Below are positions 11,486 to 23,132 of a stretch of 64,000 bases of DNA, piece after piece. The position numbers and the translations under genes are program-made. Origin of the DNA: Druceiella hillmani (taxonomy: Eukaryota > Arthropoda > Insecta > Lepidoptera > Hepialidae); assembly GCA_039881145.1 (NCBI GenBank), contig JAYKKI010000008.1, positions 33,448,501-33,512,500 of the forward strand, written 5' to 3'. The number at the start of each line of letters is the position of its first letter. Positions within the stretch are counted from its first letter, which is position 1. The notes below the pieces were generated by a model. It was not told the origin of the DNA, ran no database searches, and was given only the letters and a program-made list of their open reading frames with translations.

Positions 11486-14123
11486 CAGCACCCAGTACCG
11501 GATAAAACACGTCCAAACTCTAAATAATGCTGTCATTCGTGTTTGTGTATGAAAAACCGTTAAACTCAACATACATATCCTTCAGTTTCTCAGAGTTCCC
11601 AGTCTCGCGTCATACGGCCTACTGGTGACATGTAAGACATTTTGTGCGGGACTTCATTGCATCGATTAATATTGACATTGTCATAAATCACTATTTCGAC
11701 AGAATAATTTGTGTACTGGTTTCTGTTTTTTCATTGGTAAGTACACTTTACATTGATAATCGTAATTTTACTACAAAATGATGTGCTCCTACATTCGAAC
11801 AATTAAAGGTTCCCTAGTACCGGACAAATGTGTTTTGACCCATTCAATTTCCCCGGTACCGGACAAGTATATTATGACAGAATGGTGTATTTGTCTCATT
11901 CGATGTCATGTTTTAAGTCCTTTCATTTGTCTTTTCAGATTGTTTAAAATAATGGAGAGGAAAAAGAAAGGTATTTGGGAATCAAAAATCTAAAATTAGC
12001 AATAGATGTTTTGAAAAGAAACTTCCGAGCGTTTCAGCGTATTAAAAAGCACTTTATTTAACAAAGTCAAATTGTTGAGAGAGGATAAAAAGGTTGAGTA
12101 TATACCTGTCATGGGAAGATTTAAGAAAATATTCTCAGAAGGGTATGAGCAATTGTTTGATAGTCACATTAAAGATTTAGCTAATCGTTCCATGCCTTTG
12201 TCTAAGAAAGAGTTTTTAAAGCTTGCCTATGAATTAGCTGAGAAGCTTAAATTACCGCATCGCTTCAACAATGAAAAAAGAATTACGGAAAAATATTTTT
12301 ATGATGATTTTATGAAAAGATATCCGGATTTACGTTTAAGGACTGCAGACAAGCTTAATGCGAGCTGTTGGTTTTAATAAAAGTCAAATCGAGATATTTT
12401 TTGCAAATTTCGAGAAACTAATACGTAAATATAATGTCCATCCATAAAATGTTTACAACTGTGACGAGGCAGGCGTAACAACAGTCCAGAAATATGAAAA
12501 AGGTATAGCAAACAAGAATATACGACAAGTAGGCAAATTGACGTTAGCAGAACGAGGAAAAAATGTAATTTTTATGTTTTGCATGAGTGCTATGGGACTA
12601 TACATTCGCCCTTTCTTTATATTTACTCGTCAGAGAATGAATTAGCGTTTAAACATTAATACACTAACAGAAAGGAAGCTGTCGCTCAGCTTAAAGGATG
12701 CAGTTTTAATGATGTTTGATGGGCATAGAAGCCACAAGACGTTAGACGTTATCAACTTTTGCAGAGACAATTACATATATTTGATCAGGATCCCACCGCA
12801 TACTATACGAAAATTACAACCATTAGACTGATCCTTTATGAAACCATTTAAAAATGCTTGCAATGGTGAATGCTTGCAATGGTGAGTGGTATGTGAATGC
12901 GGGCCAATGCTGGCATCAGAATCACAGAATTTGACATTGTGGGCCTTGGAGCTGAAGCATGTAAAAAAGTTCCTCGCTATGAAATAAAATATAAAAACAT
13001 ATTCACAGATCTGGATTATTTAGCCAGTGATATCACTAATATTCCTCTACGTAGCAATCAACTAATAAATGAAGCACAAGCAATTGATGTCGTAGCTAAT
13101 GATGATACAGGTGTGGCGCTTCATAAACGACCTGAAATTGTACAAAATATACTTTAAGAAGAGGTTCCAGCAACTGATTACGCTACTTCTTACACTTACA
13201 CTATTCAGCCGACAAGTATTTTGCCGTTGGACATCACTCAGGATTCACATCAGGAGGAAATTAAGACACCAAAATCACTTCAACCCTTTATCATCAGTAA
13301 GGTAGCTCTACAGGCTTAAAACTTCAATAAGAAATCAAGGTCTCAGTTAGTGGATATAACAAACGTAAGGAAAACCATTCTTAATATTTCACCAATACCA
13401 GATGCTGCTACAAGAAGAGCGCAAGCATGAAAACGAGAAAAAGAAGTCGAGCTGAAAAAAGTGAAATTCTAACTGATTCGTCATACAAAGAACGATTAGA
13501 AGAAAAAGAGAAAATAAAGAAGACCAAATAGGAAGGCAAAGGTAAATTAAAAAAAAAACAGATGACATAAGAAAAATAAAGAAACCAAAAGTTAATCCAA
13601 TTATAAAATCGTTGGAGAAGTACTACTCTATTGTTTGTTGCGAAGACTGCGACGAAGACTGGATTCAGTGCAAGTCATATATAGGATGGGTTCATGAAGC
13701 CTGCACAGATATCTTAGAGTATTCAGAGCCTTATGTTTTCGATCGATGCAAACTTTTTAAAATTATCCTTAATTCGTTATTACTCTAAGTTTATTTTTCA
13801 TTTACGTTGATTTATTTGTATGACTATAATTGTTATGTGTTTCAGAATTGTTGCCATATTAATGATAGATTATTATCAATTTATTGCAATTTATAGTTTT
13901 TATTCACCTGTCCGATACTAGGTGCCAAATTTTATGGCGAAAAAAACTAACTCGAGAAATTAGTGCTTTTTAGTAGTTACATATTATTTAATATTTTTCT
14001 ATTTTCATTTATTTTAATATTTATTATGTTTGTGTACTTTAAAATGTGAAATGTCTTAATAAAACATGATTACTATCCTTTTTTTTCTTCGAAAACCTTA
14101 GGTGTCCGGTACTCGGAGTGATG
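11486..14123 (+). mobile_element. Decayed pogo/Tigger-like DNA transposon
   Basis: The element is delimited by imperfect inverted ends: cagcacccagtaccggataa on the left, and catcactccgagtaccggac read inward from the right on the minus strand. Related accggac motifs recur inside: near 11,480, 11,817 and 11,862 on the plus strand, and near 13,914 on the minus strand. These look like iterated subterminal transposase-binding sites. The internal sequence encodes a broken CENP-B/DDE transposase. A TA target duplication is not evident at these exact ends, so the boundaries are good to perhaps 20 bp. It splits copy A of the long duplication, and copy B lacks it, so insertion came after the duplication. 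Confidence 0.8.
11952..13790 (+). pseudogene. pogo/Tigger-family DDE transposase with PHD-like finger, broken
   Basis: The product would cut and paste the element by binding its ends through an N-terminal helix-turn-helix and cleaving with a DDE catalytic core. The start is probably the ATG at 11,952 (MERKKKGIWESK). The CENP-B-type DNA-binding region is readable at 12,072-12,377 (KEFLKLAYELAEKLKLPHRF, then a KRYPDLRLRTADKLNA segment). The catalytic residues can be followed through several frames: first Asp in NCDEAGVTTVQK near 12,457, second in DGHRSH near 12,718, third in LQPLD near 12,814-12,828 after a PPHTIRK motif. A WMR/NAGIRITEFDI-like segment follows near 12,890. Near 13,636-13,745, CCEDCDEDWIQCKSYIGWVH and HEACTD match the cysteine-rich finger that ends many insect pogo-like transposases. 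Multiple stops and frameshifts and a roughly 19-bp tandem duplication near 12,855-12,890 make it inactive. Confidence 0.85.
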
Positions 14124-16330
14124 ATCTCATCTGGCTAATAAGCAACATCTCAATGCACATAATTTGTATTAACATAGCGTGTGCGCTTAAATTTACTTCC
14201 TCAGAAAGAATTTCCTCGCTTAATAAAAATATGCGTTAATGCCGTCGGATTATTTTCAGTGTGCCAACATTTGTCTCTCTTGCATTAGTGTGCAAGGTTT
14301 TGTGAAATCTTATTTCTTTTGTATTTTTGAAAGTTTTGGAAGAAAGATATTTTGATTCTAGAGAGCTGAGCTTTTGCTAGTTGGTATTTTTCAAGATATT
14401 TTTAAATACTTTTCATTTGCATTTTTGATACTCAGAAGAATTTAATGTTAAAAAGAGTCTGTCGTTCGGATTTTAACTCGAAAGCTACTGCAGTTTTTGA
14501 CATTTTACACGGTCTGTAGATAGTAACTTCTGGACCAATTTTATTATTGTTCATAGTGGTGTCTCGAACAGTTCCAAAGATACCATGATGAAAAGGTTAG
14601 TGGAGAATTAAAGAAAATCTCAACAATACGGGCAGTGACCAGCAGCAGCCTTTAGAAACATGCGGAACTAGGCAGAGCTTGATTTAAAAAAAATGATGTG
14701 GAAGTAAGAGCTTAAAACAAACGCATTAAAAACCTGCACTCGGATTTCTGAATTATAAAGTAGCAGGGAAGCGATTGTGGCAAACATTGTTTTACAAAGA
14801 AACTTTTTCGAATTTAAAACTAACAGCTGGCCTTGTCTTGAAACTATATTTTTTATTGTTCACTCTTGTTCAAAAAGAGAACTTTTAATTTTCGCGCTAT
14901 AATTTAATAAAGATGTACCTTATCACGACCAAGTAAAAATGTATCAAATGATAGTATTTATTAAAATTAGTGCGTTCTTGTCGTAAAGAATTTCTTTAGT
15001 TAGTTTAATTGGCCTTGGCAACGTTGCTCTTATTAATTTTCACGAGAAACAAAGTATTATGTATATATTATATATTAGAAGTTATAATAGAGGTTATAAT
15101 ATATATTAGAAGTTATAATCTTGATAAATTATTACAACGTTTAAGTTTTACAAATTGAAAGAAAAAATTTGTATAATTTTAACAACGTGTTTATCTAAAT
15201 CCTAATAAGCAAGGTTTACAATTTTTTTACATATATTTCTCATCATGTTTTATAATAAATTCTCTATATTGCAATACTGCCATATTTATTTTGTATATGT
15301 GTTAAATTGAAAAACAAAATCATCAACGATTTAAAATAATAAGTTTCGATTTGTAATAAGTAATTTTTAAAGGATAGTCATATAAAATAAAATGATATCC
15401 AAGTCAAAACAAAGTAATAAAATAAAGCAATATTCCAGCCTGCCTAAAATAAACAGTAATTAAATATTTAGTAAGTGACTTTATATCTGTCTTAAGCTTC
15501 CTTCACTAACATCAACATGATGATTTTTTAAATTGTGTGGAAGCTTCATTTTATATGATCAAATTATTGAGATACTGCAAATAGTATCATTCACGAATTT
15601 CAAAATCCACAAATATGTAGTAGTAACGATTATAATTGATATCTTGGAAGGGTTAAATAACACTTACGGTAACTTCTAGGTTGTGAAAACCATTCACTTG
15701 TACTCTAAATTCATTGTTCTGCTACGCTTTGCTGAGGACTTTATCAGACCTATTAAATCATTCAGTAGTTATAAGTAAAGAGCTCTTCAAAGACGCTGCT
15801 CTCAGGCTTAGAAATATTTAATGTATACTCATTAAGCTATTACGTTTTCTATGCCGTGTTTTGTTTTCTTTATAATTTAATATATATTCAAGTATATTGG
15901 GTGAAGTTTTAACAAAAATTAGCACGTAGTAATAATAACTTAAGTTTATAATAACACGTAAGTGATTTTGATTTAGTTTGGTATACTCGGACATTTTAAC
16001 TTAAAGTAATATTCCAGCAAAGACGTAAGTATTTTAGGATTTAAGGTAATAACATAAATTTTTCTCGAACCGTGAGTCATGCGTTATATTCTGCGTGGAA
16101 TGCACTATATTCTACGCATCGATCATGTACTAAAAACATGCATTTGAAGTAACACATGATGTGTACTTCATATAAATTAAATAAAGTTGTGATAAGCGAA
16201 TAAATTCACCATAACGTTGGTTTTCAAGAAATAGCAAAAATATAAAATTCGGTCCCCTAATTTTTGAAACTATTGAGCCAGAAATCACAAACAAACAGGG
16301 TCAGTAACGTCTGATTTGAAGATTAAAAGA
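14124..16330. other. AT-rich DNA, nothing recognised
   Basis: Only small local repeats were seen, such as two copies of atattagaagttataat near 15,070-15,120. No gene, RNA or mobile element could be supported. Confidence 0.6.
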
Positions 16331-16339
16331 AAAATATAG

Positions 16340-16740
16340 CTTTTATCGTAGAGCTTATGTTTTTTGAAATATGTACAATGTTTCTATGCCTGTGAAGTTA
16401 TATTATATAATACGTTACAATATATTTACATTGTTAAAAATTAATATTTGTACATATTTTATTAAAAGTACTATATACATTGAAACGTTTGTAAGTGCCG
16501 AAATATGTACAGATCCTTTGTAATGCGAGTTTTACTCCCGATTTTTTAAACATGTGCCATGTTTCTGTGCCTGGGAAAGTTATAATTTATAATATGTTTC
16601 CCTATGTTTAACACCTGTGAAAAATATAGAAGGAAATCTATTTGGACCGTAAAAATGTATACTTTTAAATTATTTAATAGAAATACTATTTATTCCTAAA
16701 TCTTTATAAGTGATAAAATGTATGTGGGACTCTTATATTG
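16340..16740 (+). repeat. Imperfect tandem duplication, about 190-bp period
   Basis: The segment atgtttctatgcctgtgaag with its following ttatattatataatacgtt is repeated as catgtttctgtgcctgggaa and ttataatttataatatgtt about 182 bp downstream. The 3' parts also match (gccgaaatatgtac with gataaaatgtatg). The two units are clearly diverged. Confidence 0.7.
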
Positions 16741-18059
16741 GGATTTCTAATCATGATTAGCAGATTTTTTTGCAAAATATACTTCTCTTAATTTGGGATG
16801 AAAACAAATTAAATGTATAAATACCCTTAGTAGTGTGATATTTCTATAAATCTAATGTAAATTAAACATATATATTCGAAAAGGGAGAGAGCATTTTCGT
16901 TTTTTCAAAATTTTCAAATAGCCATCAACTTGGTTTATGATTTATTTTTGTATTGCTTATTTATGTTAATTAATTTAAGATATATTATTTTCGCGTGGTT
17001 ACTCAAAGTTTTTTTTTTACTTAAAGTATTATATTGTTAATGATCAGGCCCAGAGTAATTAATTAAGTTGGCGTATTCCGAATGTTTATTTTAAATCCAC
17101 GATCTTTGCGAATATTTTCAAAATAAATATTTCGTGAATTTTTAATGCTTATTAATATATTTATTCTTATAGACTATACACTACAATTTTAATAATTCCT
17201 GTAATTTTTTTTTAGAAATTTTAGTAATCTCTTTTTAGATTTTTAATGCGTTGGAATTATATTTTTTAATTATGTCGCAAACTACTGACCAAACGATACA
17301 CTATCGAATTGCTATAATTTGAATATAATTTTTTCCATAATTTTTCTGGGAGCTCTATTTTATAAATTTAATAATTTACGGCTAAGGATGCATAAATATT
17401 GCGAAATTAATTTTTACCTTATATGTTATTAAGAATCTATGCATTACGAACCTGTTTTTTGTGCATTTTTACTGAATTAATAAACAAAACGCGAACTTAT
17501 CTTCGTTCACGTCATGCTACATCCAGATAGGAAGAATGATATACCTATTAAATTAGCACAATAACATTTTCTACCACAGTTATTCAATTTTTGAATCTAA
17601 AATTTGAAATACCATAACTGTTTTTATAATTATAAAACATATTCATCCTTCATCTTTATCTGCAAGCGATCATGGTTAAAATGTGAAAAAAGTTGGCACC
17701 CAGAAAATAGAAACATTATTAGTAGTTTCCGCAAGCAAATTATTGTTTCATAAATTATAGAACTTGAGTCATGACGTTTGCTTGCGACGATCAACTTATC
17801 TTTTTCCAAAACATTAATTAACAAATTAAAACTATTGACAGAGAGCAAGTTAAAACAAATGAAATAACACTTCCAAATTGGTCGTCAAAAGAATTAGATT
17901 CAATCTTAGATGAAAATATAACAAACGAAAAGGATGAAAATCTGTATCTATCTATATCCATACACATAATAAAACCGTAAATTGGCCTGTTTTTAGGTTA
18001 AAGATATTTATGAAAAAATGACTTACGTGTAATAAAAGTAATAGAATACAATAATAATA

Positions 18060-19200
18060 TTTTTGGGTTCTATTATTCATTCAAACAGAAGATCTACGAA
18101 TTTCATATTTTAAAAAATACATTAACATTGTATTAGTAAAACAACGACAAAGAATTATACAAATATACGAGTAAGTGTATTTATTTACAATAATAAAATA
18201 ATTATCCAAATATACGAGTGTGTTTTTCACATTGACATACGGTGCTATCTGTGTACATTGACATAATTGCACAATGTAATTTTTCACCCGGGCATACATT
18301 GAGGAAACAAGCACGGTCAGAGGTGAAGTATGGAGTGGTGTGGGAAGGGTAGGTGCTTAAGTAAACTATTTTAATGTGGGTAGATATCATTGTTGGTCGT
18401 CTTTCGTATATAACATTTTTCCATCTCGTATATATTCGATATAAGTTTACTTTATTTTTATCCTTAATTTATTTAAAATTTGAAATTATCTTCAAGGTAT
18501 GGAATTTAATTACTTTGGTAAGTTCAGTGTTAGGCTCCATGAATTTTATTGTTATTTTATTGTCTATACATATAATAAAAGTATAGAATTAGACATTACA
18601 AAGGAAATAGAAGACATAACAAAAGTAATATTAAATGAAAATATTGTTTTTGGTATTTTTTCTGGAAATATGTTTATTTGTTCGCACATCACGCAAGAAT
18701 GTATAAAGAGATTCCAACGAAATATATGGGCTATGTTTTATTGTAATAAACCAACTGAGAAGGAAATATACAAACAGCATTTATATTTCAGAGTTAACTT
18801 AATAATCTTTTCTAAAGAGTCAAATGAATGAAGTTGCAAGCACAGCTAGTATTGAATTATTTTCTTTTCGTTTAATTTATTTTCAAAGTCTAAATATGTA
18901 CCGTGAGGAAAACGAAAATATTAATGTTGACTATATATATCCACTATGTATTACGGGTTATAATTAGGGAATGTTTAATTATGTATCATATCATTACATA
19001 TATTTATTAATAGGCAGACATACAGGCATAGTGAAAAACTGCAGCACTTGTTTCGTCGTAAGCTGTAGAGGCATTAATAGTTGAACGTATTTACGATTAT
19101 ATAAATACTAATTGGAATATTCTCCGATTATCTATCGATTTACGCATTATTTTTTGAATTTATTAAAAAGAATATAATCTAGTTCAGAACAAGTTTAAAT
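18060..19200. other. Copy-A-specific segment with a 110-codon open frame
   Basis: The stretch lies inside the duplication but is missing from copy B. It carries an open frame at 18,499-18,831 on the plus strand (MEFNYFGKFSVRLHEFYCYF at its start, an ELDITKEIEDITK stretch near residue 31, ending FSKESNE). I recognise no family. Length, AT-rich codons and the lack of a start context leave it most likely fortuitous, or a relic of an inserted element. The oppositely oriented frames at 18,081-18,390 are also unrecognised. Confidence 0.3.
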
Positions 19201-19352
19201 TTATAATATTTAATACGAATTTTTACAAGAACACAAACAAATATTTTTAAATAATTCACTTTAACAACGCCAGCTGAAAACGCTCCTATCCGTCCTTAAG
19301 TTAATGTAATAAGCGACAAGTTCATCACTACCTTCATTATCTTCAGAGCGTA

Positions 19353-19500
19353 TCATTTTTGGTGCCATTTGTATGCGTCTTGGAATTGGCTAAAAAGATT
19401 ATGACGGAATGCGGCTAAAGTCAGCGCATTGTGCAATTTCTGGGCGGTGTCTGCGGTGAAGCTAATGGCAAACTGTGAAGCATCTGGGGGAGTTGATTGT
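19353..19500 (-). pseudogene. Possible degraded exon, copy A member of a conserved pair
   Basis: On the minus strand one frame reads FAISFTADTAQKLHNALTLA and then AAFRHNLFSQFQDAYKWHQK. The partner at 54,430-54,580 keeps ISF.AD..QK.H..LTLAAFRH.L.S and FQ.AYK in the same frame, without frameshifts, over about 40 codons. Several differences are third-base and silent (AGC/AGT, TTA/TTG, GCA/GCT, TAC/TAT), which suggests coding ancestry. The partner carries stops (CAA to TAA, TGG to TGA), so at least that copy is dead. The open frame here runs 19,353-19,610, but only this part is conserved. No protein family was recognised. Confidence 0.4.
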
Positions 19501-20739
19501 TGTCTGCTTCGTAATATATTACTTTTTAATTGTGTAATTACCAGATCTTTTTGTATTTTGCGGAAAATTGTCTCGTTTGAAAACTTTTGTTTATTAAATA
19601 TATTATGCAATTATGTGTTATTAAATATATTATTAAATTTAGTATTAACTTAGAATTATATTATCTTCTATATATTGAACAAAACCTTAATTTTATCGTA
19701 GCTGGTTTTAATTTATAAATAACAAATTTTGTATTTCCTTTATAATTGTTAATAATTTCGGTTCAAAAATGTCCAAGGACGGATTTTGGGAAACAATATC
19801 ATTATGCAATCGGCACATTCGAATTATGGTGCTATAAAAATGGGTATTATTGTTATAAATTTGTAGTATAAATGATCTTTATGATGGTGTACGGGATCTG
19901 AGTCGAATGTTATAGTTGAGTAAAGAGAGAAGATGGGGACAATCAACTTGCGAATGTATGATTTTATAATTGATCAGCGCTTTTTTCCATGCAGCTAGTG
20001 ATGTCAAGTTAAATCTCTTTAGTTAGATTTCATAGGTTCTACACTCTCGTCCAAGATGAAGTCAGAATTAATTTGTTTGATGAATATAGAATTAAGTGGT
20101 ATGCACAAATGTAATTAGTTCTTTTTTTAAATGATGTGCTACGAATTAGTTTCTTATTATATTATTTCTTTCTTTAGACAAAAGGAAATCAACTATGCTG
20201 AATTTAGCTTAATATAAAAGCCAAGGAGAGAAGAAAGTTGGCAAGGGAAAAGTAGCAGCGGATGGTCATCGGTGAGGGAGACACGATTAGCGACATCCAA
20301 ATTGACCCCGTCGTTTCTATAATAGGCTAGGGCTAATTGTGGAAGTTCTGTCAAATGATTCTGCCCAGCAATTCAATCGATGCAAATTTCGATAAGTGTA
20401 CAATTAATAAAAAACAAGTGTACAATTAATCTTTTATTTATAGTGCCTTTTAGACACTGGCTAATGTAGTAACGGGTCATCAAAAGTTTTTGTATTGAAT
20501 TATTAGAAGTAAATTTTATTCCAATTTATGTTTAATACTGAAGAAGTAGTATTACAAACGAAAGTAGATTGAAATTTAATCGCCTTTAAAATTACAAATT
20601 TCAAATTTATTTTAAGTATTTTTATTTTATTTTCTTTCTAGTGATATGCGAGAATGTGTTGAAGTTTAAATATATAAATTTCTGATATTTATGAATTGAC
20701 ATTGAATTAATTAGAATCAAGTATCTATAGATACGTCTG

Positions 20740-21080
20740 AGCAACAATTGGCGAGTAGAAGTGAAGTTATTGCAGAAGTCGCGGAAACTTTCCCAACATC
20801 GTCCAAAGCAAGGGAAGATGTTCCTGTTGGTCAGCCTAGGGGTGAGGTGCAGGAAACCATGTTGGACGTGGAGACGAATGTATCAATATGCAGAAGACGC
20901 ATCAGATATCCGGATCACTTTCAGCTAACATCAGTTGCTTCAGACGGCAAAATTAAAAAGAAATTGCGTGAGGCACGAAATAGAGCAGAGACAACGAAGA
21001 GAAGTCCGGCTGCTTGAAATCCGCTAGGAAATTTTGTTAAGTCAAGCTTGAGAAGCGAAGTCCCGTGCTGAAGTTGCAGC
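20740..21080 (+). pseudogene. Possible C-terminal remnant of an LTR-retroelement polyprotein
   Basis: A locally GC-richer stretch contains an 89-residue open frame (20,748-21,017) with SICRRRIRYPDHFQLTS near residues 46-62, followed by a lysine- and arginine-rich tail ending KRSPAA. The RRxRxPDxF pattern resembles the basic tail that closes many gypsy-type Pol proteins. No integrase or other Pol domain is readable upstream, so if this is correct only a fragment survives. A lysine-rich host exon is an alternative. Confidence 0.25.
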
Positions 21081-21099
21081 GACGGAATTGAAAAATAAG

Positions 21100-21620
21100 T
21101 GAAACACGTTTTTAATTTATTAATTTTCTTGACTTATACATTTTTATTCCATTTTGTTTTTTTAAATATTGTTTTTCTTATTCGTTTTTATTTTTTGTAT
21201 GCCTTATTTATATAATTTTTGTATTATTTTTATTTTCATTACTTTTATTTTTATTAATTTTTCTACTCAAATAGCGTTTTACTTTATATATTTTTAATTT
21301 TACAACATACAGTTAAATTTTCAATAATAAATCATATAGTCATTATATTGTTATGTGTAGAAAGGCACTCTAGCACGTTGTTTAAAACTTTTAAAAGCTA
21401 AAAATGTTAACATTTATGGTTTTGACCTTACGAAAAAATGGTGGGAATATTTACTAATTGTTAAAGTCGCATTTATGTTGTCAAGCTATTTTTAATAAGG
21501 GTCTGTAAGTATACAATTACAATTTGACGAGAGATTGGTACAACAAATGTTCAATGAAATGGTGTATTAACCAATTTAATAGAATTTTCATCTTGAAACC
21601 CTAAGAAAGAATGCTTTGTA
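21100..21620. other. AT-rich DNA, nothing recognised
   Basis: A strongly T-biased run lies at 21,110-21,330 on the plus strand. No feature could be supported. Confidence 0.6.
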
Positions 21621-21629
21621 TTATCGTAT

Positions 21630-22140
21630 CCAAACTAATTGAATACACGTTTTCTTTTTAGTTGTGGAAAAATTGAACCATATATTGCATTTCTATAACA
21701 TAATTTTTACGTAAAGTAGCTTCTGTCATCATTTATATTCGATTTAAGTTTGTCAGAATACTATATGTTTTTGCAAGTATTTATTACATTACAAAATATG
21801 AAAAATAAATATGCATTGATAATTCCAGAACTTAAACAGTCACTAGCTATATCATCTAGTCCAAACTAATTGAATGCACATTTTAACCAACTTGGTATAG
21901 GTAAAATGAACCATCCAGTGACAGCTAATTTTAATGCACATTTTAATATTCTAGCTATAGGTAAAATGTATCATGTCGCTAGTCAGATTAAATTTCAATA
22001 ATAGAATTTTTGAATTCCAATTTAGAATACTAATAAATAACTTTTAAAAATTCAATATATGTTTTTGTAAGAATTTATTAAATTACCAAGTGTGAAAAAT
22101 AAACAAGTATTAATAACTTCCCAAATGAAAGAAGTGCTAA
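21630..22140 (+). repeat. Imperfect tandem duplication with shorter internal repeats
   Basis: The phrase ccaaactaattgaat (21,629; 21,862) and the motif aatgcacattttaa...aggtaaaatg (21,872; 21,934) recur. The segment tatgtttttgcaagtatttat with gaaaaataaa at 21,764-21,810 recurs as tatgtttttgtaagaattta at about 22,058-22,105. The period is roughly 230-300 bp. Confidence 0.7.
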
Positions 22141-22417
22141 GGCATTTTATTTCTGATTTCTAATTGGCGCTACTTTCTTGTAGATACATATTATGTTACA
22201 AGTTCTGTGCATACAATTATATCTAATACTATATATACGTTTGGAAATTAATTGAAAGTTTTTTAATGATATTTTTATAAAATGTCTTTATAATAAAGTC
22301 TTTATAATAAGAGACTTTATAATAAAGGAAAAATGTCATATATAATACAATTTTCAATGGATGATTTTATTCGATGCTTTCACTATCATAGGCGATGCGA
22401 TCCCTTTTACTTTTTTT

Positions 22418-22453
22418 ATTTCGAATTAAGGAGTAAACTCCTTAATTCGAAAT
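22418..22453. repeat. Perfect short palindrome (16-bp arms, 4-base loop)
   Basis: The arms atttcgaattaaggag and ctccttaattcgaaat flank a taaa loop. A third, partial copy of the arm with loop (taattaaggagtaaactcc) follows at 22,461-22,479. A strong DNA or RNA hairpin is expected. No T-tract or operon context supports a terminator. Confidence 0.95.
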
Positions 22454-22689
22454 GCAATCGTAATTAAGGAGTAAACTCCAGTCGCGCATCGGAGCTGCCA
22501 CACACAATTTTTATTTGCTTTTTCATTCCCTTTTGAATGTACTGTAAATAGTTTTTTACTGTAAAGTCTCTTAGAGTCTACCAACCAAATTTTAATATTG
22601 TAGGCTGGATAAAATTGCTCATGTAGCAATAATCAGCTATAAGTAATATGCATTAAAGTTGATAAATAAATAAATGTGATATAAAATAA

Positions 22690-23132
22690 TTTGTACTGAA
22701 ATGGAGAAAGGAACATTGAAATTAGATGGGCGTGTGGAATTTTTGAAAATGGTTTCTTCGTTTAACGATGCTTAATCCCAGTACGTTTGAAAAGAGTTAG
22801 AAAATATGAAGAGCACGAATTGACGATTAAAATTTAAAAAAAGGTTAATAATAAAGGGACAATCTAATGTTGAATTTAATTTAAGCGAAAGGTCGACTCG
22901 CACCTGCTGTCGTTGTTTACAAAGTTTACAAATTATTCAGCCATCCTTTTTATCACTTTTGATGTGGTGAAAGTTGAAGACTAGAAACTTTGTTTTACTT
23001 ATAAAATTTTCAGCACATTATTCTTGTCAATTTGATGGGTGAAAAACAAATTAAAAAAAGAACATCATTGACGGTTTTTCGAACACGAAAGACCATGTTT
23101 AGTTGATATATATATATATATATATATATATG
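22690..23132 (+). repeat. Core-family dispersed repeat, copy 3, with (TA)n tail
   Basis: This copy is nearly collinear with 29,280-29,757 over more than 400 bp (ttgtactgaa, cgtttaacgatgctt, then a 30-base shared stretch starting aatttaaaaaaaggttaata, then gcacctgctgtcgttg). It ends in a (TA)n array at 23,105-23,132, exactly as the copy at 29,280 does. It is the best evidence that the TA array belongs to the element. Confidence 0.85.

Larger units (their letters stand above)
17440..19960 (+). repeat. Diverged long duplication, copy A, right part
   Basis: This aligns with 53,730-55,010. Paired blocks are 17,480-17,540 with 53,750-53,800, 17,640-17,850 with 53,910-54,090, 19,255-19,510 with 54,290-54,600, and 19,850-19,930 with about 54,910-54,975. 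It is separated from the left part of copy A by 9 kb that includes the pogo element, against under 2 kb in copy B. The stretch 18,060-19,200 has no partner in copy B and is therefore an insertion in A or a deletion in B. Confidence 0.75.

Noticed and set aside
11486..14123. Active or domesticated transposase gene
   Set aside because: Several frameshifts and stops interrupt the DDE region, and no single frame joins the DNA-binding and catalytic parts.
20230..20400. Possible LTR upstream of the putative retroelement remnant
   Set aside because: The stretch is slightly GC-richer, but I found no second copy downstream of 21,080, no primer-binding site that I could defend and no TG...CA ends.
22418..22453. 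Rho-independent terminator
   Set aside because: The DNA is eukaryotic, the stem is AT-rich and no gene ends nearby.
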